Origin: an uncultured Eubacteriales bacterium
GTDB taxonomy: Bacteria; Bacillota; Clostridia; Lachnospirales; Lachnospiraceae
Direction of reading: 5' to 3'
Assembly (NCBI GenBank): GCA_900549105.1
Contig: URND01000103.1
Location: 1 to 10,792 of the forward strand
DNA length: 10,792 nt
Positions within the stretch are counted from its first letter, which is position 1. Each line of letters opens with the position of its first letter. The notes below the pieces were generated by a model. The model saw nothing but the letters and a program-made list of their open reading frames with translations, was not told where the DNA came from and ran no database searches. Of this stretch, positions 6,388-10,792 are shown one piece after another. Made by a program: the position numbers and the translations under genes.

Positions 6388-7005
6388 CTAAACAAAGTCT
6401 AAAAATTGTTCAATGCCGCCTTTGCCCTGTGCGGCCAGCATAGAAATGCCTCCGAGCACGATGCAGATAAAGAGAATACATTTAATCAGCGTATCATTTT
6501 TCATCAGCGGAATAAGCTGCTTCGGCGATATGGCAACGATAATAAGAAATATATCCGAAGAAATCATCGGAAACAGATTGACGATAAAAAGGACAAACAC
6601 CGCATAGATAAAATACCAGCCGGCCTGAATAAAAAAGAGCATCAGATGATCCGTCGGATTCACCCCCAAAATCATCGGAAGGCGCGGAAGAATCAGATAG
6701 TAAAAAGCGTACCCTGCCATCAGCATAACCCCCAGTGACAAAAAGCCCGTCAGCCCGATCGCCACATTCGTATCCTTCTCCTTCAGCCGATAAGGATAAG
6801 GGCGGCTGCAGCCGGCGTGACATGTCAAAAAAAGAATCAGCCCCACCGGGTCAATATAACGATACAGCTTAAAAATCCGATATTTATCTTTTTCTTCACA
6901 ATGGCGCCCGGTCAGCACATAAATAATTGATTTTGGCAATTCGTGTAAAATCATCGCCAGAGCCGAGGCCGCCAAAACCGCTGTAATTTCAATAATATAT
7001 TCCAT
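6388..7005 (-). CDS. Degenerate site-2-protease-like (peptidase M50 family) membrane protein
   Basis: A 205-residue polytopic membrane protein with about five hydrophobic spans (about 4-20, 52-64, 83-105, 120-145, 172-192). It lines up with the short M50 site-2 proteases that often precede scpA in Firmicutes. HELPK (21-25) stands where HExxH should be, the YIDPVG motif (50-55) is kept, and NLFPMISSD (143-151) stands for the NxxPxxxLDGG motif with Asp151 preserved. The second zinc-ligand histidine is Lys25, and the AGPLSN-type helix reads TGFLSL, so a proteolytic role is doubtful. The start at 7005 is preferred: AAGGA lies at 7016-7020, and the predicted transcription start (about 7032) falls inside the longer reading that begins at 7035. 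Homology is by pattern and context; catalytic loss is inference. Confidence 0.72.
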   Translation of the reverse strand: MEYIIEITAVLAASALAMILHELPKSIIYVLTGRHCEEKDKYRIFKLYRYIDPVGLILFLTCHAGCSRPYPYRLKEKDTNVAIGLTGFLSLGVMLMAGYAFYYLILPRLPMILGVNPTDHLMLFFIQAGWYFIYAVFVLFIVNLFPMISSDIFLIIVAISPKQLIPLMKNDTLIKCILFICIVLGGISMLAAQGKGGIEQFLDFV

Positions 7006-7015
7006 AGAATCCATT

Positions 7016-7020
7016 TCCTT
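7016..7020 (-). promoter_or_regulatory. Ribosome binding site that sets the start of the M50-like gene
   Basis: AAGGA on the minus strand lies ten bases before ATG 7003-7005. The upstream in-frame ATG at 7035 has no purine-rich site and lies at or before the predicted transcription start, and the ATG at 7014 is too close to this site. Confidence 0.55.
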
Positions 7021-7038
7021 ATTTTTTAAACTCATTTC

Positions 7039-7067
7039 ATTGTACCCATTTTCTATTTATAATGCAA
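7039..7067 (-). promoter_or_regulatory. Sigma-A promoter of the M50-like/scpA/scpB operon
   Basis: On the minus strand, -35 TTGCAT (7062-7067) and -10 TACAAT (7039-7044) are separated by 17 bases, with a predicted start near 7032. It is back to back with the DAHP synthase promoter. The two -35 boxes are only nine bases apart (7067 to 7077), so the polymerases would compete for the same stretch. Confidence 0.65.
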
Positions 7068-7076
7068 GCTTTTATT

Positions 7077-7105
7077 TTGACAATCAAAAAGCGTTGTATT
7101 ATAAT
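7077..7105 (+). promoter_or_regulatory. Perfect-consensus sigma-A promoter of the DAHP synthase gene
   Basis: -35 TTGACA (7077-7082) and -10 TATAAT (7100-7105) both match the consensus exactly and are separated by the optimal 17 bases. Transcription should start near 7112, giving a leader of about 46 bases. That leader has no obvious attenuator hairpin or leader peptide, so I see no sign of transcriptional attenuation by aromatic amino acids. Confidence 0.88.
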
Positions 7106-7157
7106 AAAAAACCAAAGACATTCTCATTGTAGAACCAGAGTAAAAGGAGACCTTAAA

Positions 7158-8192
7158 ATGAGCTTTAAATTCAAGAAAAAATTACCTGTTCCAAAGGAAA
7201 TCAAAGAACTTTACCCGGTAAGCCCTGCCCTTGCCGAAAAAAAGAAGCTGCTGGATACAGAGATTATTGACGTTATCACCGGCAAATCCGACAAATTTCT
7301 GGCTATTATCGGGCCATGCTCCGCAGATAATGAAGAATCTGTCTGCGAATATATTGAACGATTAGTAAAAGTTCAGGAAAAAATCAAAGATAAAGTAATC
7401 ATTATTCCGCGTATTTATACAAACAAGCCGAGAACTACCGGTGAAGGCTATAAAGGAATGCTCCATCAGCCCGACCCGGAAAAAGCCCCGGATTTGCTTC
7501 AGGGGATTATCGCAATCCGTAAATTACATATGCATGCGCTGGAAACCTACGGCATGCCGATTGCGGATGAAATGCTCTATCCGGAAAACTACTGGTATCT
7601 GGCAGATATTCTGTCCTATGTCGCCATCGGGGCCCGGTCCGTTGAGGACCAGCAGCACCGGCTTGTCACCAGCGGTTTCGATGTGCCGGCCGGCATGAAA
7701 AATCCTACCAGCGGCGATTTTTCTGTTATGTTGAATTCCGTTGTGGCTGCCCAGGGCGCCCACAACTTTATCTATCGCGGCTGGGATGTGAATACGGAGG
7801 GCAATCCTTATGCCCACACGATTCTGCGCGGCTCAACCAATAAATATGGCCGTTCCCGCCCGAACTATCACTATGAGGATTTAATCAAACTTCATGATAT
7901 GTACGGGGAAAGGAACCTGAAATTCCCGGCAACGATTGTGGACGCCAACCATGCCAACTCGGATAAACAATTTAAAGAGCAGATTCGGATCGTGAAGGAA
8001 GTTCTTCACAGCCGTTCCCTCTCCACGGATATCCAGAAACTGGTAAAAGGCGTTATGATTGAAAGTTATCTGGTGGAAGGCAATCAGAAAATCGGCTGCC
8101 AGCCTCACGTATACGGCCAGTCTATCACCGATCCCTGCCTTGGATGGGAAGACTCTGAAAACCTGCTGTACGAAATTGCAGAAAGATGTTGA
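7158..8192 (+). CDS. aroF: 3-deoxy-7-phosphoheptulonate (DAHP) synthase, class I AroF/G/H type
   Basis: A 344-residue cytosolic enzyme that condenses phosphoenolpyruvate with erythrose 4-phosphate, the first step of the shikimate pathway. It is of the E. coli AroF/AroG/AroH type, with no chorismate mutase or ACT domain. Visible landmarks are IIGPCSA (metal ligand Cys54), PRIYTNKPRTTGEGYKG (84-100), the substrate-binding KNPTSGDF (181-188), RGSTNKYGR (224-232), DANHANS (His265), MIESYL (Glu302) and ITDPCLGW (Asp325). These match the four metal ligands of AroG (Cys, His, Glu, Asp). An in-frame reading back to 7062 would overlap the promoter. AGGAG at 7145-7149, eight bases before the ATG, fixes the start at 7158. 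It is a single-gene unit with its own promoter and terminator. Which aromatic amino acid inhibits it cannot be told here, so the symbol is a family label. Confidence 0.95.
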   Translation: MSFKFKKKLPVPKEIKELYPVSPALAEKKKLLDTEIIDVITGKSDKFLAIIGPCSADNEESVCEYIERLVKVQEKIKDKVIIIPRIYTNKPRTTGEGYKGMLHQPDPEKAPDLLQGIIAIRKLHMHALETYGMPIADEMLYPENYWYLADILSYVAIGARSVEDQQHRLVTSGFDVPAGMKNPTSGDFSVMLNSVVAAQGAHNFIYRGWDVNTEGNPYAHTILRGSTNKYGRSRPNYHYEDLIKLHDMYGERNLKFPATIVDANHANSDKQFKEQIRIVKEVLHSRSLSTDIQKLVKGVMIESYLVEGNQKIGCQPHVYGQSITDPCLGWEDSENLLYEIAERC

Positions 8193-8204
8193 TATAAATA
8201 AATC

Positions 8205-8254
8205 AGGCGAAATCAAACAGACATATATCTGTAAGATTTCGCCTTTTATCTTTT
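8205..8254 (+). terminator. Rho-independent terminator of the DAHP synthase gene
   Basis: Stem AGGCGAAATC (8205-8214) pairs with GATTTCGCCT (8235-8244). An inner stem ACAGA (8217-8221) pairs with TCTGT (8228-8232). A broken T-tract, TTTT-ATC-TTTT, ends at 8254. The minus-strand side is followed only by a loose T-rich run, so it may also act weakly on xerD transcripts. Confidence 0.85.
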
Positions 8255-8293
8255 GTACTTTATGGAAATACTATTGAAAACACTTCTAAAAAG

Positions 8294-9178
8294 CTAAGCC
8301 CTCGGATGCGCTTTTGAATAGACCTCTTTAATACGGCGGTTGTTCATCCGCGCATAAATCTGAGTCGTCGATATATCCGAATGTCCGAGCATCTCCTGAA
8401 CAGAGCGCAGATCCGCACCGTTAGCCACCAGATGGGCCGCAAAGGAATGTCTCAGAGTATGGGGCGTAATATCTGTCTGAATACCCGCATTTTTGGCATA
8501 TTTCTTCAATAATTTCCAGAAGCCCTGACGGCTCATCGGCGTTCCATTACAATTTGTAAACAAAACTTCCTCCGCCTCATTATCAACCATCGCCGGCCGC
8601 GCTTCCCGCACATACACCTTTAAAATATTTTTAGCCATACTGCCAAAAGGAATAATCCGCTCCCTATTCAAATCCTGACAATGAATATAGGATGCGCCGA
8701 GATTGACATCCGACAGTTTTAATGAAATCAACTCGCTGACACGAATCCCCGTCGCATAGAGCAGCTCCAGCATCGCCCGGTCCCGGATACCCTTATTCGT
8801 CTTCATGGACGGCTGGCTTAAAAGAAGGTCCACTTCCTTCGGCGTCAATATCTCCGGCATCTTCTTCTCAATCTTCGGCGCCTTCAACTGGATTGTAGGG
8901 TCTGTCCCAATATAGCCCGCACGATAAAGATATCCAAAAAAAGCCTTCAATGTGGCGACATTTCTGGATATAGTTGATGTGGCGAATTTTTCCTTCTCCA
9001 TATGAAGCATATACGAATTCAGATTTGTCGGATTAACCCTTTGTACATCTGTAACCCCCTGAGTCTCCATAAATTTATTAAATTTTATCAAATCCCGTCG
9101 ATAAGAAACGACCGTATTCATCGAAGACTTTTTAACATCCGTCAAATAGGTCACAAATTCATCTATCATTTCGTACAT
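8294..9178 (-). CDS. xerD: Site-specific tyrosine recombinase XerD
   Basis: A 294-residue tyrosine recombinase that acts at dif to resolve chromosome dimers. Residues 1 to about 90 form the SAM-like core-binding domain, and about 105-294 the catalytic domain. Visible catalytic residues are Arg146 in YATGIRVSEL, His240 and Arg243 in TPHTLRHSFAAHL, His266 in LGHSDISTTQIYA, and the nucleophile Tyr275. The C-terminus RIKEVYSKAHPRA is characteristic of XerD rather than XerC. The beta-hairpin normally reading GKGNKER reads QDLNRER here, so the usual catalytic lysine is not in its expected place. A GAGGG site at 9186-9190 lies seven bases before the ATG. It stands alone between the aroF terminator and its own promoter, with spoIIM upstream on the same strand. 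Confidence 0.93.
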   Translation of the reverse strand: MYEMIDEFVTYLTDVKKSSMNTVVSYRRDLIKFNKFMETQGVTDVQRVNPTNLNSYMLHMEKEKFATSTISRNVATLKAFFGYLYRAGYIGTDPTIQLKAPKIEKKMPEILTPKEVDLLLSQPSMKTNKGIRDRAMLELLYATGIRVSELISLKLSDVNLGASYIHCQDLNRERIIPFGSMAKNILKVYVREARPAMVDNEAEEVLFTNCNGTPMSRQGFWKLLKKYAKNAGIQTDITPHTLRHSFAAHLVANGADLRSVQEMLGHSDISTTQIYARMNNRRIKEVYSKAHPRA

Positions 9179-9211
9179 ACCGCCACCCTCATTTGTATTA
9201 TAACTATCCTA

Positions 9212-9240
9212 ATTATAATCATAATTGTTCAGAAAATCAA
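9212..9240 (-). promoter_or_regulatory. Sigma-A-like promoter of xerD
   Basis: On the minus strand, -35 TTGATT (9235-9240) and -10 TATAAT (9212-9217) are separated by 17 bases. A perfect six-base inverted repeat, AATTAT (9211-9216) and ATAATT (9221-9226), overlaps the -10. A second TATAAT at 9197-9202 has no good -35. The surroundings are very AT-rich, which lowers specificity. Confidence 0.55.
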
Positions 9241-9286
9241 ATAGATTTTTTTACGAAAATATTACGCAAATTCTTATTTTTGTAAC

Positions 9287-9338
9287 AAAATACAAGATAC
9301 GGTTTGTTTACATAGTATCTGTCCCATATCTTGATTTT
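9287..9338 (-). terminator. Possible weak terminator downstream of spoIIM
   Basis: CAAGATA (9293-9299) and TATCTTG (9327-9333), extended by AAAAT/ATTTT with one bulged base, can form a stem with a loop of about 27 bases just after the spoIIM stop. On the minus strand it is followed by a T-rich run. An alternative, mutually exclusive stem joins AGATAC (9295-9300) with GTATCT (9315-9320). The long loop makes this uncertain. Confidence 0.35.
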
Positions 9339-9340
9339 TG

Positions 9341-9916
9341 TCAGAAAAAATTTTTTAAAATAATTTTTAAAATAACAGGGTTGACATAGCTTTCCAGGGC
9401 ACATCCGCCCATAATAATAACAAAAATCACCACTGAACGTCGAAAACTGGGTGAAAAAGCCCTGTCCATCTGGGATGATATTTCTCTCAGAATGATGATG
9501 AGCAGTGGAATATAAATCAAATATTGTGGACATAAGTAAGCCAGCATACATAAAATTCCGCGCAGCCCGTAGCGGAAGCTGAGCAGGGACAATGTATACC
9601 CAAAGGAAAGACTCATCAGAAAAATTGTTGGATAAAAAATGTAATAATTGCCGGTCAGCCGGATGCAGGCCGTCAAAATCAGCACAATCCCGAGGCGGTA
9701 AAAACATATTCTCAAAAACAAACCGACAGAAGGCTCCATCTGCCCCTGAAGCAGACGATGGTACTGCTCCACCTGCTCTGTCAGAGTTGCCCCCCAGAAC
9801 CCCATCGTCACATTTAAAAGCAGCGTTCCCAACACAACGCCCGACAAAATAAGCAGAGCCCACAGTTTTGTTCTATATCTGTCCCTGAAAATAAAATCAT
9901 CCCCCGACCTGTTCAA
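9341..9916 (-). CDS. spoIIM: Stage II sporulation protein M
   Basis: A polytopic membrane protein of about 191 residues. SpoIIM is the membrane scaffold of the SpoIIDMP machine that thins septal peptidoglycan and drives engulfment of the forespore. Five hydrophobic spans are visible (about 19-36, 66-86, 91-113, 119-143, 161-173). The PQYLIYIP motif (130-137) and the ESYVNP motif near the C-terminus (175-180) are typical of the family. An in-frame TGA lies twelve bases upstream of the TTG at 9914-9916, and there is no in-frame ATG nearby, so the TTG is the best available start. Its ribosome binding site is poor: AGGGA directly abuts the codon. It lies between nudF and xerD, as in related genomes, which supports the call. 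Confidence 0.85.
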   Translation of the reverse strand: MNRSGDDFIFRDRYRTKLWALLILSGVVLGTLLLNVTMGFWGATLTEQVEQYHRLLQGQMEPSVGLFLRICFYRLGIVLILTACIRLTGNYYIFYPTIFLMSLSFGYTLSLLSFRYGLRGILCMLAYLCPQYLIYIPLLIIILREISSQMDRAFSPSFRRSVVIFVIIMGGCALESYVNPVILKIILKNFF

Positions 9917-9927
9917 TCCCTGAAATC

Positions 9928-9956
9928 ATTATATGAACCGGCCGGAGGACATATGC
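9928..9956 (-). promoter_or_regulatory. Possible sigma-E-type promoter of spoIIM
   Basis: On the minus strand, GCATATG (9950-9956) and TCATATAAT (9928-9936) are separated by 13 bases. This resembles the Bacillus sigma-E pattern (-35 with ATA, -10 like CATACAnT), and B. subtilis spoIIM is in the sigma-E regulon. Against it, the predicted transcript would start only about five bases before the TTG start codon. Confidence 0.25.
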
Positions 9957-9965
9957 CTCAAAGAT

Positions 9966-10502
9966 TTATTTACAATATTTTTGATAATAGGTCATCAGGC
10001 CGCAGACGGTTTTGCTGTCCTGAATTTTCCCGTCATAAATCATCTGAATTAATTCTTCCACCGGATAGGCGCACACATCCAGAAATTCATCCTCATCCAG
10101 ATGCTGCTTTGTCGGTTTCAAATCGGAAGCCACATAGATGGAAATCTTTTCATCACAAAAGGCTACCGTCGTAAAGATATCTATCAAATGCTCCATTTTC
10201 CCGGCCAGATGCCCGGTTTCCTCTTCCAGTTCCCGACGGGCGCACACTTCCGGCGGTTCTTCTCTGAAATTCAGTCCCCCGGCAGGCAGCTCCAATGTCA
10301 TCCGCTCCAGAGGATTCCGATACTGGCGAACCATAAAAAGCCTGCCGTCATCCCGCACGGCAACCACGGCCGCCGCACCCTTATGGGAAATCAAATCCCA
10401 GTCCACCTCATGTCCGTTTGGCATCCGCATCGTATCTTTATAAAAATCCACAACAACTCCGTGGTACATCAGTTCTCTTCGAATCCGTTTACACTCTTCC
10501 AT
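9966..10502 (-). CDS. nudF: NUDIX hydrolase, ADP-ribose pyrophosphatase type
   Basis: A 178-residue NUDIX enzyme that probably cleaves ADP-ribose to AMP and ribose 5-phosphate. A complete Nudix box (G-x5-E-x7-REuxEExGu) runs from Gly76 to His98, with REL and the EEETG core at 90-97 providing the Mg2+ ligands. The preceding FMVRQYRNPLERMTLELPAG (56-75) is the usual ADP-ribose pyrophosphatase lead-in, with the substrate-contacting RQYR. An in-frame start at 10550 is possible. However, GGAG (10508-10511) five bases before ATG 10502 is clearly better placed and avoids overlap with proC. It starts 32 bases after proC and precedes spoIIM by 49 bases, so it may be co-transcribed with proC. The symbol rests on motif and on the nudF-spoIIM neighbourhood. 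Confidence 0.9.
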   Translation of the reverse strand: MEECKRIRRELMYHGVVVDFYKDTMRMPNGHEVDWDLISHKGAAAVVAVRDDGRLFMVRQYRNPLERMTLELPAGGLNFREEPPEVCARRELEEETGHLAGKMEHLIDIFTTVAFCDEKISIYVASDLKPTKQHLDEDEFLDVCAYPVEELIQMIYDGKIQDSKTVCGLMTYYQKYCK

Positions 10503-10534
10503 GAAATCTCCGCCTTTCTGCAGTTTCTCTATTA

Positions 10535-10792
10535 TTACATCCGATTGCATTTATCAAAAACCGCCGACGCCGCCTCAATCACTGCGCTCCGCATTCCCTT
10601 AGCCTCAAGCACTGCAACTCCCTCAATCGTCGTTCCGCCCGGCGAGCATACGTTATCTTTTAATCTGCCCGGATGTTCCCCCGTCTCAAGCACCATTTTA
10701 GCGGAACCCAAAACTGCCTGGGCCGCAAAGGTATAGGCCTGATTTCTCGGCATTCCATATTTTACCGCACTGTCCGCCAGCGCCTCGATAAA
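10535..10792 (-). CDS. proC: Pyrroline-5-carboxylate reductase, C-terminal part
   Basis: The last 85 residues of ProC, which reduces 1-pyrroline-5-carboxylate to proline with NAD(P)H. The rest, including the Rossmann domain, lies beyond the right edge, and the frame is open to base 10792. What is seen is the all-helical dimerisation domain: FIEALADSAVKYGMPRNQAY, then AQAVLGSAKMVLETGEHPG, the family signature SPGGTTIEGVAVLE, and the closing helix AVIEAASAVFDKC. The stop is TAA at 10535-10537. An ATG at 10753 inside this stretch is internal and not the true start. Confidence 0.95.
   Translation of the reverse strand, partial: FIEALADSAVKYGMPRNQAYTFAAQAVLGSAKMVLETGEHPGRLKDNVCSPGGTTIEGVAVLEAKGMRSAVIEAASAVFDKCNRM

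Noticed and set aside
7112..7157. Attenuator, T-box or riboswitch in the DAHP synthase leader
   Set aside because: The leader is only about 46 bases, with no stable hairpin, no T-box core and no short leader peptide rich in aromatic residues.
9205..9232. Full dif site near the xerD promoter
   Set aside because: The AT-rich inverted repeat here resembles dif only loosely, and neither recombinase arm matches well. It is better explained as part of the promoter.
9237..9863. Second minus-strand open frame overlapping spoIIM (208 codons)
   Set aside because: It is a shifted frame over spoIIM with no family motif. The spoIIM frame has consistent membrane spans and the ESYVNP and PQYLIYIP motifs.

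Overview
The window reads as ordinary chromosome of an anaerobic, Gram-positive, spore-forming Clostridia, most likely a Lachnospiraceae-type organism. The evidence is strong AGGAGG-type ribosome binding sites, textbook sigma-A promoters, a SpoIIM homologue, a DacF-like carboxypeptidase, ScpA/ScpB, a one-polypeptide XerD, and a biotin-dependent sodium-pump decarboxylase operon. I recognise fourteen protein genes. Two are cut by the window edges: the decarboxylase beta subunit at the left and proC at the right. No rRNA, tRNA, CRISPR array, insertion sequence or prophage gene was seen. No stretch of more than about 165 bases lacks a gene or a recognisable control element.

Layout. Positions 1-2761 (minus strand) hold a decarboxylase operon in the order carboxyltransferase, short OadG-like membrane subunit, biotin carrier, OadB-type sodium-translocating beta subunit (partial). 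It is driven by a near-consensus promoter at 2797-2825. Positions 2827-3999 (minus) encode a secreted D,D-carboxypeptidase. Positions 4151-4948 (plus) encode a Cof-type HAD phosphatase with its own promoter and a 5'-leader hairpin. It converges on scpB, and both end at a shared bidirectional terminator (4956-5002). Positions 5018-7005 (minus) form an operon of a degenerate M50-like membrane protein, scpA and scpB. It diverges from a plus-strand DAHP synthase gene (7158-8192) with a perfect-consensus promoter and its own terminator. Positions 8294-9178 (minus) are xerD, 9341-9916 spoIIM, 9966-10502 a NUDIX ADP-ribose pyrophosphatase, and 10535-10792 the C-terminal part of proC.

How it works together. 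The left operon would decarboxylate a carboxyacyl-CoA or similar acid, moving CO2 through biotin and coupling the reaction to Na+ export. ScpA and ScpB are the kleisin and its partner in the Smc condensin, and XerD resolves chromosome dimers, so the middle and right concern chromosome segregation. SpoIIM and the carboxypeptidase relate to sporulation and peptidoglycan. The grouping of scpAB, a dac gene, xerD, spoIIM and nudF resembles, in shuffled form, the spoIIM-xerD-dacF neighbourhood known from Bacillus subtilis.

I found no convincing undescribed system. The points most worth checking are the M50-family protein that has lost the second zinc-binding histidine of HExxH, a XerD lacking the usual beta-hairpin lysine, the leader hairpin and repeated half-sites in front of the HAD gene, the awkward TTG start of spoIIM, and a XerD-arm-like sequence between spoIIM and xerD.
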